Shown here piece after piece: positions 20,820 through 30,017 of a DNA stretch of 64,000 nucleotides. The notes under the pieces were generated by a model. The model saw only the letters and a program-made list of their open reading frames with translations, had not been told where the DNA came from and did no database searches. The stretch covers positions 2,259,001 to 2,323,000 of the forward strand of contig NZ_CP083455.1 in assembly GCF_020229735.1 (NCBI RefSeq), read 5' to 3'. The position numbers and the translations under genes are program-made. Positions within the stretch are counted from its first letter, which is position 1. Every line of letters starts with the position of its first letter. This DNA comes from Deinococcus taeanensis. Its GTDB lineage: Bacteria > Deinococcota > Deinococci > Deinococcales > Deinococcaceae.

Positions 20820-21281
20820 ATGAGCCTCGTGGGACAGCCCGCTCCGGACTTCACCCTTCCCGCCTCCACCGGGGAGCAGATCACCCTCAGCAGTTACCGC
20901 GGCCAGCAGCATGTGGTCCTGGTGTTCTACCCCCTGGATTTCAGCCCGGTATGCTCCATGCAGCTGCCGGAGTACTCCGGCCGCCAGGATGACTTCGCGG
21001 AGGCCGGCGCGGTCGTCCTGGGCGTCAACCGCGACTCCGTGCACGCCCACCGCGCCTGGGCCGCCGAGTACGGCATCGAGGTGCCCCTGCTGGCCGACAT
21101 GACCCTTCAGGTGGCCCGCGCGTACGGCGTTGCCATAGACGAACGGGGCATCAGCGGCCGCGCCGTCTTCCTGATCGACAAGGCCGGCGTCATCCGCTAC
21201 CAGCACGTTGAGGAGAAAACCGGCGATTACACCGTGCGGCCCGAGCTGGTGCTCGCGACCCTGCGCGGCCTGGGCACGTGA
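20820..21281 (+). CDS. peroxiredoxin, 1-Cys type
   Basis: A 153-residue AhpC/TSA-fold protein. The peroxidatic motif is PLDFSPVC (Cys at about 45) and the rest follows the AhpE/Bcp pattern. No second cysteine is visible, so it would work as a 1-Cys enzyme that needs an external thiol such as bacillithiol or mycoredoxin-like partners. The bacillithiol gene bshB1 lies 1 kb away, which fits. Its stop overlaps the start of the parA-like gene (GTGA). Confidence 0.88.
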   Translation: MSLVGQPAPDFTLPASTGEQITLSSYRGQQHVVLVFYPLDFSPVCSMQLPEYSGRQDDFAEAGAVVLGVNRDSVHAHRAWAAEYGIEVPLLADMTLQVARAYGVAIDERGISGRAVFLIDKAGVIRYQHVEEKTGDYTVRPELVLATLRGLGT

Positions 21282-22276
21282 CCCCCACCGTCCTGAGCTT
21301 CATCAACCTCAAGGGCGGCGTGGCGAAAACCACCGCCACCGTCCAGCTGGCTGACGCCCTGGCATTCGTGAAGCAGAAACGCGTCCTGGTCATTGACCTG
21401 GACCCCCAGACGAACGCCACGCTCGCCCTGATCGGCGAGACGCGCTGGGAACGCGCCGACGACGAACGGCAGACCCTCGCGCACCTGTTCCTCGACCTGC
21501 TCAACGGCACCCGCGACTTCAACCCCCAGCGGGCCATCGTGCGCGGCGCCAGCAACCTCAACCGCCTGAACGAAGCGGATATCGCCCGCCTGGGCGACGC
21601 TTCGTACGGCCGCGTGGACGTCCTGCCCTCCTCCATCCGCCTGATCGACGTGCAGGATCACATGGCGAACATCGCCGCCCGCACGCACTACTCGGTCGGC
21701 CCGATGGAAGTCATCAAGAAGATCGTCGCGCCGGCCTTCACTCACTACGACTACGTCCTGATCGACTGCCCACCCAACCTGGGCTTCGTCACGCAGAACG
21801 GCCTGGAAGTCAGCGACCACTACCTGATTCCCACCATCCCCGACCGGCTCAGCACCTACGGCATTCCGCAGATCGCCACGCGCATCGCCGAGATCCGCCG
21901 CGCCCGCGACCTGCGCCTGCACTGCCTGGGCGTCCTGATCACCAAATACCAGAGTGCCAGTGCCCAGCACCGCCAGGGCCTCGCCCGCCTCCACGACGAC
22001 CTCCAGACCGCCTTCGCGCACACCGGCGAACGCACCCCGCCCATCCTCACCACCCTCCTGCCCCAGACGAACGCCAGCGCCGAAGCCATGAACCACGACC
22101 GGCCCGTCCAGAACTACCGCGACAAGTACGGCGGCGGCCTCGTTGCCGGGCAGGCCGCGTACAAGTACGGGCTGGACCTCGCCGACGAAATCGAGGACCT
22201 GCTCAGCGGGCAGGACCGCCCCCCCAGCCCGTTCAGCAGCTGGGCACACGCCATGCAGACCCGCCAGGAGTCCTGA
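21278..22276 (+). CDS. ParA-family ATPase without ParB partner
   Basis: A 332-residue ATPase with a deviant Walker A box (KGGVAKTT at about residues 12-19), Walker A' (DLDPQTNAT) and Walker B (LIDCPPN). ParA proteins act in DNA or protein-complex positioning. No ParB gene or parS-like repeat was seen nearby, so it is an orphan whose cargo is unknown. GTG 21278 overlaps the peroxiredoxin stop. Convergent with bshB1, with a single base between the two stops. Confidence 0.87.
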   Translation: MTPTVLSFINLKGGVAKTTATVQLADALAFVKQKRVLVIDLDPQTNATLALIGETRWERADDERQTLAHLFLDLLNGTRDFNPQRAIVRGASNLNRLNEADIARLGDASYGRVDVLPSSIRLIDVQDHMANIAARTHYSVGPMEVIKKIVAPAFTHYDYVLIDCPPNLGFVTQNGLEVSDHYLIPTIPDRLSTYGIPQIATRIAEIRRARDLRLHCLGVLITKYQSASAQHRQGLARLHDDLQTAFAHTGERTPPILTTLLPQTNASAEAMNHDRPVQNYRDKYGGGLVAGQAAYKYGLDLADEIEDLLSGQDRPPSPFSSWAHAMQTRQES

Positions 22277-22277
22277 C

Positions 22278-23006
22278 TCACAACCCCAGCGGGTCCACCA
22301 GCAGAGCGTCCTCCGCCTCAAACGGCTCGGCGTAGCGCACGCGCGCCATCGTCCCCCAGTACGTCATGCGCCCCCGGCGGCGCTCCACGATCTCCGGCGT
22401 GACCGTCTCCGAGATCGCCGCGCCCGAAAACTGACTCTCATGCGCCAGCACCGCCGCCGCCCACACCGCCTGCACGTCCCCCACATCAATCAGCAGGTTC
22501 GGCGTGATGTCCGCATTGCCCTGGTACAGCAGCACCCGCGGCACCCGGTGCGGCTCCCCCCCCAGGTCCGCCTTGCGCAGCTGCGCCAGATGCACCGCCC
22601 GTTTGCTCAGGTGGTACGAGCCGAAATGATCCGGGTGCCGGTCGCGGTAATGCGGAACCACCAGCACCCGCGGCCGCACCGCCCGCAGAACCGCCGCGAG
22701 CGCGTGCGCGCCCTCCAGCGTGTCCCGCAGCTCGCCATCCGGCAACCCCAGCTGCCCCCGCCAGGCCAGGCCCATCAGCTGCGCCGCGCGCGCGCACTCC
22801 GCGACACGCACCTCCGGCGACCCCTGCGTGCCGCGCTCCCCACGCGACAACTCCAGAATGCCCACCGCGCGCCCCGCACGCGCCAGGCGGATCAACGTGC
22901 CCCCCGCGCCGATCTCCGCGTCATCCGGGTGCGGCGCCAGGCACAGCCACTCCAGCGGCTGCACCCGTCCGTAAATCGTCTCAAACGGCGTCACTGCGTT
23001 ACTCAC
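22278..23006 (-). CDS. bshB1: bacillithiol biosynthesis deacetylase BshB1
   Basis: A 242-residue PIG-L-family deacetylase with the zinc-site motif APHPDDAEIGAGGTL near the N-terminus, HYRDRHPDH in the middle and AHESQ towards the C-terminus. It removes the acetyl group from GlcNAc-malate in bacillithiol synthesis; Deinococcus is known to make bacillithiol. The start GTG 23006 follows TATGCT by 7 nt. The longer frame to 23090 would run through the tRNA-Thr promoter and is rejected. A generic PIG-L deacetylase is the alternative. Confidence 0.85.
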   Translation of the reverse strand: MSNAVTPFETIYGRVQPLEWLCLAPHPDDAEIGAGGTLIRLARAGRAVGILELSRGERGTQGSPEVRVAECARAAQLMGLAWRGQLGLPDGELRDTLEGAHALAAVLRAVRPRVLVVPHYRDRHPDHFGSYHLSKRAVHLAQLRKADLGGEPHRVPRVLLYQGNADITPNLLIDVGDVQAVWAAAVLAHESQFSGAAISETVTPEIVERRRGRMTYWGTMARVRYAEPFEAEDALLVDPLGL

Positions 23007-23013
23007 GCCCGCC

Positions 23014-23019
23014 AGCATA
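23014..23019 (-). promoter_or_regulatory. -10 box of leaderless promoter (bshB1)
   Basis: TATGCT on the minus strand with 7 nt to GTG 23006. Confidence 0.55.
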
Positions 23020-23032
23020 AGCCCACCTCGCC

Positions 23033-23061
23033 TTGACACCCCCCGCCGCCCTCCATATACT
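23033..23061 (+). promoter_or_regulatory. near-consensus sigma-70 promoter of tRNA-Thr
   Basis: TTGACA (23033-23038) and TATACT (23056-23061) with 17 bp spacing, about 40 bp before the tRNA. It is the best -35/-10 pair seen in the window. Confidence 0.85.
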
Positions 23062-23100
23062 TTTTGAGCTTCCACCCGGGAGCCCCACAATTTTCGGCCC

Positions 23101-23175
<75 letters not shown>

Positions 23176-23181
23176 GAAAGA

Positions 23182-23212
23182 AACTCCGCATAGCGCGGAG
23201 TTCTTGCTTTTT
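23182..23212 (+). terminator. rho-independent terminator of tRNA-Thr
   Basis: AACTCCGC and GCGGAGTT form an 8-bp stem with a 5-nt loop, followed by CTTGCTTTTT. Confidence 0.8.
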
Positions 23213-23236
23213 ACCAACCACCTTCGGACGGCCGCC

Positions 23237-24481
23237 CTACGACCAGTCTCGGTCAGGGCGCAGCTGCAGGCGGCGCGCGGCGGCGCGGACCTCCTCGAGG
23301 TTGACCGGATCGCTGAAAGGGTCCTCGTCCAGTTCGGTCACGCGGTTGAGTTCCTTCTGCCAGCGGCGCAGTTCGTCCACGTAGGGGCCGTACGCTTCAC
23401 GGCGCAACTGCGGGCCCTCGGGAACCAGATCAAAAATGCCGTTGTGCAGCCACTCGCCGGTGTGCCAGTCAGGCATGTCAACGGCCGGGAACAGGCAGAT
23501 GCCGTGCAGGTCAATGCCGCGCGCCATGGCCGCCAGGGATTCCTCCATGACGTCCTTGAGCCACGCGGGCCGGCCCTCGCGCAGGCCACTGGTCTCCGCG
23601 ATGATGATGGGCCGCCCGTAGCGGTCCGAGACGGTCTTGAGCAGCTCGGCCAGAGGTTGAATCCGTTCGTCGCGCGGACCGAGGGCCTGGTGGGGGCCCT
23701 GCTCGCGGTATTCCATCTGCCCGAAGGAGTAGCAGTTCACGCCGACGATGTCGAGCACGTCCGGCGAGCCGCCGTACTCGGGGTGGGTGCGGCCGGCGAG
23801 GATGTCCCACGCGGCGAAGGTATCCCTGAACGTCTCGTCGCGGGCTTCGTCGGCCAGATCGGGCCGGTCGGCGGGGGGCACCACGTACACCAGCGGGTCA
23901 ACGTTCACCATGCGGGCTTCCGGGATGACTTCCCGGATGGCACGGGCGGCAGCGATGGCGGCGCGGCACAGCGCGGCCCGCAGGGCAAATCGGTTCTCCC
24001 GGCCGGTCAGGTACGGCGCGACCCAGCCCCACTCGCCGCCGCAGAACGCGAAGAAGGTGATCTCGTTGATGGGCGTGAAGCACGGGGGGCCGGGGGTGCG
24101 GCCGCGGACGTGGTGGGCGGCGGCGCGGCAGTACCGGGCGAAGCGCTGCGCAAACTCCTCGGACAGGGGGTCCAGGCCGTCCGGGTACCCGTAGTGGCAC
24201 AGGTCCCAGATGGGCATGATCTGACTCTCGTTCATGGCGTCCAGCACCGGGTCCAGCCGTGAGAAATCGAACTGCCCGTCCTGTTCCACCAGCGGCCAGG
24301 GAATGCCTTCGCGGGCCACGGCGATGCCGAGGGTGCGCAGCAGGGCGTAATCCTCGTGAACGCAGCGGTCGTGGTGGGTTTCAGCCACCAGGTCGCGCCG
24401 GCCCTGCCGCTTCCAGTGGAAGGTGGAGCATTCAAAGCCCGACAGGAAGAAGGTTGGGAACAGTCCTGGCGTGACGGTCAT
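23237..24481 (-). CDS. GH1-like glycoside hydrolase
   Basis: A 414-residue protein with features of clan GH-A. The probable acid/base glutamate is in PINEITFFAF (about residue 158) and the probable nucleophile in IIAETSG (about 295). IPWPLVE and WDLCHYGYPD resemble family 1 sequences. No signal peptide is seen, so it would act in the cytoplasm on a beta-linked sugar. It is shorter than typical GH1 (about 450) and its NEIT and ETSG motifs deviate from NEP and ENG. ATG 24481 follows TACGCT by 5 nt. Confidence 0.7.
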   Translation of the reverse strand: MTVTPGLFPTFFLSGFECSTFHWKRQGRRDLVAETHHDRCVHEDYALLRTLGIAVAREGIPWPLVEQDGQFDFSRLDPVLDAMNESQIMPIWDLCHYGYPDGLDPLSEEFAQRFARYCRAAAHHVRGRTPGPPCFTPINEITFFAFCGGEWGWVAPYLTGRENRFALRAALCRAAIAAARAIREVIPEARMVNVDPLVYVVPPADRPDLADEARDETFRDTFAAWDILAGRTHPEYGGSPDVLDIVGVNCYSFGQMEYREQGPHQALGPRDERIQPLAELLKTVSDRYGRPIIIAETSGLREGRPAWLKDVMEESLAAMARGIDLHGICLFPAVDMPDWHTGEWLHNGIFDLVPEGPQLRREAYGPYVDELRRWQKELNRVTELDEDPFSDPVNLEEVRAAARRLQLRPDRDWS

Positions 24482-24486
24482 GGTGA

Positions 24487-24492
24487 AGCGTA
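24487..24492 (-). promoter_or_regulatory. -10 box of leaderless promoter (GH1-like gene)
   Basis: TACGCT on the minus strand with 5 nt to ATG 24481, slightly shorter than the usual 6-7 nt. Confidence 0.4.
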
Positions 24493-24744
24493 CTGCGCGT
24501 GCCGGCCGGTTGCTCTTGGGACAGCGTCACGATTCCTTACAGGTCACAGGAAAGCCAGGTGGTCAGCCGCTGTGCTGGGGGCGGCCCTGAGGCTCAGGGA
24601 GGAGTCATACGGCACCAGGGGAGCCTCTTGTAAAGTAAGAAATTCCACAAAGGCCCTCTGAGGTTCGAGAGAGGATGCGGGGGCAGCCACACAGTTCATC
24701 TTGACCGGAGGCGCGACTCAGACACGCCCCGAGGAAGGAGCCAT

Positions 24745-26460
24745 ATGAGTGCAAAGCGTCGTGTGATGTTCGTGGGACTCGCCCTTGCCCTTGCCGCCTG
24801 CGGACAGCAGAGCGCCGCGCCGACCGGCGGTGCAGGCCTCAGCAGCCTGGCGTCGGGGGGTGCCCGAACCTACCTGATCGGATTCAAGCCCGGTCAGGGC
24901 GTCCGGGCCGACGCGGTCCAGAAGGTGGGGGGGCAGCTCCGGCGTTCCTTTGACCGGATTGAAGCGGCCTCCGCGACGCTGACGCAGGCGCAGGCCACGA
25001 AACTCGCGGCTGATCCCAGCGTGGAGTACGTCGAGCTGACGGTCACCCGGCGTGCCGACAATTACGTCACCGGGGACGGGGACGTGATCGGGAAGCCCGG
25101 CGGGCAGCTTGGCGGCCTCAACGTCAACTGGCAGCCCAGTGGGGAATTCACGTACGGCGACATGGCGCTGGGCGTGCCTGCCCTGCGTGCGAACGGGTAC
25201 ACGGGGTCAGGCGTGGCGGTCTGTGTGGGGGACACCGGCATTGACGGCACCCACCCGGAGTTCGCCGGAAGGCTCAAGGGCTTCCGGAACTTCATGGGCG
25301 ACGGCCGTGACTCCGCCGCTCTACTCAATGACGTCAATCATCACGGCACGCACGTGTCCGGAACGATCTTCGCGCAGTACGGCGTGGGTTCCAGCGTGGG
25401 CCCCACCGGCATGGACCCCCGCGGGGTCGGCGGCGTGTCCTCTGACGTGAACCTGTACCTGGCGCGGGTGCTGGGGGATGAGGGCAGCGGTTCGTCCGAA
25501 GGGGTTGTGGAGGGCGTCAACTGGTGCGTCAGTCAGCTCAGGAGCCAGGGCCAGAACGGGCAGGAGGAGCGCCTGATCATCAGCCTGTCTCTGGGGTCCG
25601 ACGAGGGCAGCAAGACCGAGAAGCGCGCCTTCCAGGCGGCGTACGACGCGGGCGCGCTGATTGTGGCGGCCGCCGGCAACGACGGCGTGAAGCTGCCCCA
25701 CTACCCTTCGGACTACCCCAACGTCATCAAGGTGGGCGCCGTGGACAACCTGGGGAACCTCGCGAGTTTCAGCAACTACAACAGCAAGCAGGAGCTCGTG
25801 GCGCCGGGCGTGGCTGTCCTGTCCAGCGTGCCGGTCGGCGCCGGACTGGCCGCCAGGGCGGGTGCCACGGGGGTCGCGGCCTACCAGAGCGTCAACCCGT
25901 TCGAGTTTGCCGCGAAGACCACAGTGACTGACTTGCCGGTCGTGCCTGCCGGCGGTGCGGACAACCAGTTCTGCGAGCCGGGCGCCGTCAACCCGAACCT
26001 CGCGGGCAGCATCGCCCTGATTGCGCGCGGCACCTGCACCTTCGCCGCGAAGGTGGCGAACGCCGTCGCCAACGGCGCCGCGGCGGTGATCGTGTACAAC
26101 AACAGGGCCGGCCCACTGAGCAGCGTCACGCTGGGCACCCAGCAGACCATTCCCGTGGTGGGCATCACGCAGGCTGACGGCCTGGCGACGCTCGCCGCGG
26201 CCCAGCAGGGCAGCGTGACGGGCAGCGTGTCGATCTACGCGTCGGATTACGAGTACTTCAACGGGACCAGCATGGCCACGCCGCACGTGGCGGGCGCCGC
26301 CGCCGTGGTGTGGGCCGCGAAGCCCAGCCTGAGCAACGCGGAGCTGCGCGCCCTGCTCAGCGCCACCGCCACCGACCTCGGCCCGAACGGACGGGACAAC
26401 TTCTTCGGGAACGGTCTGGTCAATCCGGCCGCGGCCATTGCGGCCGCCGGGAAACGGTAG
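24745..26460 (+). CDS. subtilisin-like serine protease (S8) with PA insert, lipoprotein
   Basis: A 571-residue exported protease. The signal peptide ends in a lipobox (LAAC, Cys19). Residues about 40-105 form an I9-like propeptide. The catalytic triad is Asp163 (GDTGIDGTHP), His203 (HHGTHVSG) and Ser509 (NGTSMATPHVAG), with the oxyanion Asn in AAAGND. A protease-associated (PA) domain is inserted between the Asn and Ser regions (about 390-490). It is likely anchored to the envelope and degrades extracellular protein. ATG 24745 follows a GGAAGGAG Shine-Dalgarno sequence, one of the few strong ones here. Confidence 0.92.
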   Translation: MSAKRRVMFVGLALALAACGQQSAAPTGGAGLSSLASGGARTYLIGFKPGQGVRADAVQKVGGQLRRSFDRIEAASATLTQAQATKLAADPSVEYVELTVTRRADNYVTGDGDVIGKPGGQLGGLNVNWQPSGEFTYGDMALGVPALRANGYTGSGVAVCVGDTGIDGTHPEFAGRLKGFRNFMGDGRDSAALLNDVNHHGTHVSGTIFAQYGVGSSVGPTGMDPRGVGGVSSDVNLYLARVLGDEGSGSSEGVVEGVNWCVSQLRSQGQNGQEERLIISLSLGSDEGSKTEKRAFQAAYDAGALIVAAAGNDGVKLPHYPSDYPNVIKVGAVDNLGNLASFSNYNSKQELVAPGVAVLSSVPVGAGLAARAGATGVAAYQSVNPFEFAAKTTVTDLPVVPAGGADNQFCEPGAVNPNLAGSIALIARGTCTFAAKVANAVANGAAAVIVYNNRAGPLSSVTLGTQQTIPVVGITQADGLATLAAAQQGSVTGSVSIYASDYEYFNGTSMATPHVAGAAAVVWAAKPSLSNAELRALLSATATDLGPNGRDNFFGNGLVNPAAAIAAAGKR

Positions 26461-26483
26461 AGCCAGCGGGTTCAGTGCCTGGA

Positions 26484-26514
26484 AGGGGGGCGGCGGCACA
26501 ACCGCCCCCTTTTC
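26484..26514 (+). terminator. rho-independent terminator of the S8 protease gene
   Basis: GGGGGCGG and CCGCCCCC form an 8-bp stem, followed by TTTTCT, just after the protease stop. Confidence 0.8.
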
Positions 26515-26530
26515 TGATGGCGCGCGGACG

Positions 26531-26788
26531 TTAAGGCCGGGTGGTCCACATCGTCAGGGCGTCAGTGCCGGCTGGCGTCAGTTCGTACGCGGAAACCGGG
26601 CTTCCGGGGCGACCGGACCGGGCAATGAACCGCTGCGCTTCGAGCTGCTTCACGAGGGGCATGCTCAGGCGCCGGCCGCCAAGCGTGTAGTACGGGCCAC
26701 GCCCGGCCCGGTCGTGCCGCGTGAGTGCTCTTCCCTCCTGCAGGGCCCGCAGGACGTTCGCTCCCACCTCGGTCAGGGTGTCACTCAT
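26531..26788 (-). CDS. small winged-helix-like protein
   Basis: An 85-residue protein with no certain family. The middle and C-terminal parts (RRLSMPLVKQLEAQRFI, PVSAYELTPAGTDAL) look like the recognition helix and wing of a MarR/PadR-type winged helix, so DNA binding is likely. It lacks the dimerisation helices of PadR. The start at ATG 26788 follows TACCCT by 6 nt, which excludes the longer frame to 26854. It is convergent with the protease gene and divergent from the MFS gene, which it may regulate. Confidence 0.6.
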   Translation of the reverse strand: MSDTLTEVGANVLRALQEGRALTRHDRAGRGPYYTLGGRRLSMPLVKQLEAQRFIARSGRPGSPVSAYELTPAGTDALTMWTTRP

Positions 26789-26794
26789 CACTGC

Positions 26795-26800
26795 AGGGTA
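26795..26800 (-). promoter_or_regulatory. -10 box of leaderless promoter (small winged-helix gene)
   Basis: TACCCT on the minus strand with 6 nt to ATG 26788. Confidence 0.5.
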
Positions 26801-26940
26801 GCGCCCGGACCCGCCGGACCGCAGGCCGCAGCTGGAGTGGAGCCTCTGAGCCAAACGGCTTACCGGGCCGCCTGGTGCTTATCTTTGGGGTCGCGCCGCC
26901 CTGGCGCCTTGTCTTCCCCGCGCCCTGCCGAGGTTCCGCC

Positions 26941-28227
26941 ATGTTCTCCCTGCTCCGCGACCGCCGCATCCTGATCCTGTGGGTCGGTGAAAGTATCAAC
27001 ACCTTCGGGAATGGCCTGACGTTCATTGCGCTCGCCTGGTTCCTGTACCGCCTGTACCCGAACTCGCCGGGCCTGTCCGGCACGGTGATCGGCGCGTGGA
27101 CTGTGGCGATGCTGATCGGCACGGTCAGCCTGGCGAGCTTCACGGATGTGTGGGACCGCCGCGCGACGCTCCGCGTTGCCAACGGCCTGAGCGCCGTGTG
27201 GATCAGCCTGATTCCCCTGCTGTACGGGCTGCATCTGCTGTCCTTTCCGGCGCTGGTGGTGATCGCGGCCCTCACGGGATTCACGGGCAGCGTGATCTTC
27301 CCGGCGCAGCAGGCGTCGCTGCCTTCGTTCGTGCCGGAGGAGCGGATTCAGGGCATTCAGGCGCTGTTCAACCTTACGTGGACCACGAGCGGACTGCTGG
27401 CCCCCATCAGCGCGGGGTTCCTGGTGGCGAGCATCGGTGCGCCGGGCGTGATGTGGGTCAACGCCGCCACGTTTGTCGTGGCGGTGATCGCGTACTCCCT
27501 GGTGCGTTTCCCGCCGGTGGCCGCCGCGGGCGACGCCGGACGAGGCTGGGCCGCGTGGTGGGAACGCACCCGGTTCGGGTTTTCGTTCGTGCAGGCGCGC
27601 CCGGCGCTGTGGGCGACGCTGCTGGGGCTCGCCAGCGTGAATTTCGCCATGGAGCCGTACACCGCGGTGTTCCTGCCGCGCATCGCCGACCGCCTGATGA
27701 CCGGCGTGGATCTTCCCGCTGCCCTGGCCTGGGTGCAGGCCGAGAACCGCGGCGCGCTGGGCGTGGGGCTGCTCGGCTCGCTGCTGGCCGTGGCGGAACT
27801 GGGGATGGTGATCTGGATGGGGCGGCGCGTCAGTCGTCACCCGCTGAACTGGATTGCCCTGGGGTGCATCGGTCCGGCACTGTGCATTGTCGGGGTCGCC
27901 TTCGCTCCGTCGCTGGGGGTGGCGCTAGTCCTGGCGGTGATGATGGGCTTGTGTTTCGGTCCGCTGAACGTGATGGTCGGCACGCTGTTCGCGCGCCTGA
28001 CGCCTGAATCGGTGCGGGGCCGGGTGTACAGCGCCCGGATTCTGGTGGGGCAGGGCCTGCGCCCGGTGGGCGTGAGTCTGGCCAGCGTGCTGATGGGCGT
28101 GGTGGGCCTCGCCCCGGCGGTGGCCCTGCTGGGCGTCTTCGCGGCTGTGCTGACCGGGCTGGGCTACCTGCGGGCGCGCCGGGAAAGAGCGGCCAGCGAC
28201 GTGACTGTGCAGACGACCGAACCGTGA
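26941..28227 (+). CDS. MFS efflux transporter (EntS/MFS_3 type)
   Basis: A 428-residue protein with about twelve membrane segments. It opens with MFSLLRDRRILILWVGESINTFGNGL and has the inter-domain pattern of the MFS_3 group (enterobactin exporter EntS and macrolide or secretion-type exporters), including SFTDVWDRR after helix 2 and VRGRVYSARILVGQGLRP in the second half. Export of a drug or siderophore is likely but the substrate is unknown. GAGG lies 8 nt before ATG 26941. Confidence 0.82.
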   Translation: MFSLLRDRRILILWVGESINTFGNGLTFIALAWFLYRLYPNSPGLSGTVIGAWTVAMLIGTVSLASFTDVWDRRATLRVANGLSAVWISLIPLLYGLHLLSFPALVVIAALTGFTGSVIFPAQQASLPSFVPEERIQGIQALFNLTWTTSGLLAPISAGFLVASIGAPGVMWVNAATFVVAVIAYSLVRFPPVAAAGDAGRGWAAWWERTRFGFSFVQARPALWATLLGLASVNFAMEPYTAVFLPRIADRLMTGVDLPAALAWVQAENRGALGVGLLGSLLAVAELGMVIWMGRRVSRHPLNWIALGCIGPALCIVGVAFAPSLGVALVLAVMMGLCFGPLNVMVGTLFARLTPESVRGRVYSARILVGQGLRPVGVSLASVLMGVVGLAPAVALLGVFAAVLTGLGYLRARRERAASDVTVQTTEP

Positions 28228-28381
28228 CGGCCCGGGGTAGTGCGGCTGGGGCCCAGGGCCGCCGCCCGCGCTGTCTCCTTTCCGGTTCTCCCTGACCGGT
28301 GGCGGGACAAACGCCGGGTCGCCCCCGCCGGCCTGACCCCGGACAGGCTTGAGGGTTTCCTGCACATTCTCATTTCGCGGA

Positions 28382-29590
28382 ATGGGATCACACACCATGC
28401 CCGATCTCGAGCCCCCACAGGAGTCCCCGTTGCCGCTTCTTGAGCAGAGGGTGGCGTCGCTGGAAGCTGAACTTCAGGCCAGCCGGCAGGACGCTCTGAC
28501 GCTGTTCACAGAAGCGCCCGTTCCGTACCTGCTGCTCACCGCCCAGGGCCGGATTCAGGAGGTGAACCGCGCAGCCTCGGGGCTTCTGGGGCGCAGCCGC
28601 GAGGTGCTGATCGGCCGGCATTTCAGTCAGTTTCTCGCGCCGGAATCGCAAGGGTCCTTTGAGCTGCTACTCGGGCAGGCGGTCCAGCACGGCCTGAGCC
28701 GCCGCGGCGAAGCGCAGCTGCTCCACGCGGACGGGTCCACTTTCGAGGTGCTGCTGGACCTCGACGCCGAGAAGGTGGACGGCGACTTCCGCCGGTTCCG
28801 TCTGGTCCTGACGGACATTACCGCGTACAAACAGGCGCACGCGAGTCTGCTGGACACCACGGCCGCCCAGCAGGAGCAACTGGCGCAGCACAGCGTGCGC
28901 ATCCGGGAACTGAATCAGGAACTTGAGCAGGTGATGACCGTCTTCGTCCAGCAGCTTCACCAGCCCCTGACGCGCGCCATGAATTTCCTGGGCCTGGCCC
29001 GCACCGAGCGTACGCCGCAGGAACAGCAGCAGGCGCTGCTGCACACCGAGCAGGCGGTGCAGCAGGTGTTCGCCCTGATGGCCTCCATTGACCGGTACAT
29101 GCAGATGCGCTCCATGCGCGTTCGCCTGCGGCCCGTGGATCTGCACAGCGTCCTGAAGGAAGTCCGCAAGAATGCCCAGCCAGCCATGGCGGACCGGAAC
29201 GTGCAGCTCACCTTCGACCCGCTGCCCACGCTGCAGGGCGACCCCCGCGCGCTGTACCTGGTTCTGGACGAGTACATCGCGAACGCCCTGAAATTCACCA
29301 AGGAGCGGGAAATGGCCCGCATTCACCTGCGGGTCAAGGACCTTGAGACGGAGTACCACATTGGTGTGGAGGACAACGGCACGGGCTTCAACATGCGGCA
29401 GAAGGACCGGCTGTTCCGGCTGTTCAGCCGCCTGCACTCCTCGAAGGTGTACGAGGGCAGTGGCGTAGGACTCATCACGGTGCGGCGCTCCTGCCTCCGG
29501 TTCGGGGGGCGCGTGTGGGCCGAAGGAAAGGTGGATCAGGGCGCCACGTTCTGGTTCGCGTGGCCCAAACAGCCGGCTATCCGGGATTAA
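28382..29590 (+). CDS. PAS-domain sensor histidine kinase
   Basis: About 402 residues with no membrane segment. A coiled coil (about 20-40) leads to a PAS domain (about 45-160), a long helix, and a kinase core. The probable phosphoacceptor histidine is in VQQLHQPLTRAMN, of the bacteriophytochrome-like type. The ATPase has N-box YIANALKF, G1 VEDNGTGF and G2 EGSGVGL. A cytoplasmic light, redox or ligand sensor is possible. No response regulator is adjacent. ATG 28397 is an alternative start. Confidence 0.85.
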   Translation: MGSHTMPDLEPPQESPLPLLEQRVASLEAELQASRQDALTLFTEAPVPYLLLTAQGRIQEVNRAASGLLGRSREVLIGRHFSQFLAPESQGSFELLLGQAVQHGLSRRGEAQLLHADGSTFEVLLDLDAEKVDGDFRRFRLVLTDITAYKQAHASLLDTTAAQQEQLAQHSVRIRELNQELEQVMTVFVQQLHQPLTRAMNFLGLARTERTPQEQQQALLHTEQAVQQVFALMASIDRYMQMRSMRVRLRPVDLHSVLKEVRKNAQPAMADRNVQLTFDPLPTLQGDPRALYLVLDEYIANALKFTKEREMARIHLRVKDLETEYHIGVEDNGTGFNMRQKDRLFRLFSRLHSSKVYEGSGVGLITVRRSCLRFGGRVWAEGKVDQGATFWFAWPKQPAIRD

Positions 29591-30017
29591 ACAGGGTCTG
29601 TTCGGCAAGGACCTGATGGTCCAGCGGCTCAGATTCGCCCTCACGAGAGGGCAATCCTGGCCAGCGTGTCAGCATGATCTTCAAAAGCCCTTTCAGGGCG
29701 CTCTGGTGCTGTCCAGCACTGCTGGGGTGTCTGGCAACGCTTGTGTGGGCACCACAGCCTCATTTTTTAAGAGCCGGATCTGCCAGAACAGGTCCTGTTC
29801 CTCCGTGGATATTCAGAATGGCAGGCTGGACGACCGTGAAAACGCGGTGCGGACTGACCAGCGCCCCCCTGACCTGCACGCCTGGGCTGCCCCGGTGGGT
29901 CACCGGCGCCCGGCTTCATGCCTGTGGACCTGCCCTTCACAGTGTGGTTCGCCAGAAAGACCCTGTCCCTCCGGCGTCCGCAACCTGACTGGCCTCCAGA
30001 TCTGAGGCCCCGGAGGT
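29591..30017. other. intergenic region with an uncertain small ORF
   Basis: About 430 bases of lower GC than the neighbourhood. A 104-codon frame from ATG 29674 begins like a signal peptide (hydrophobic, ending VWAP) but the rest has no domain, unusual codon use, and no Shine-Dalgarno or -10 box at the right distance. It may be a remnant of a secreted-protein gene. No RNA gene or clear terminator was recognised. Confidence 0.35.

Noticed and set aside
29674..29988. A signal-peptide-like small ORF
   Set aside because: No promoter at the usual distance, no Shine-Dalgarno sequence and no domain; kept only as a note on the intergenic region.
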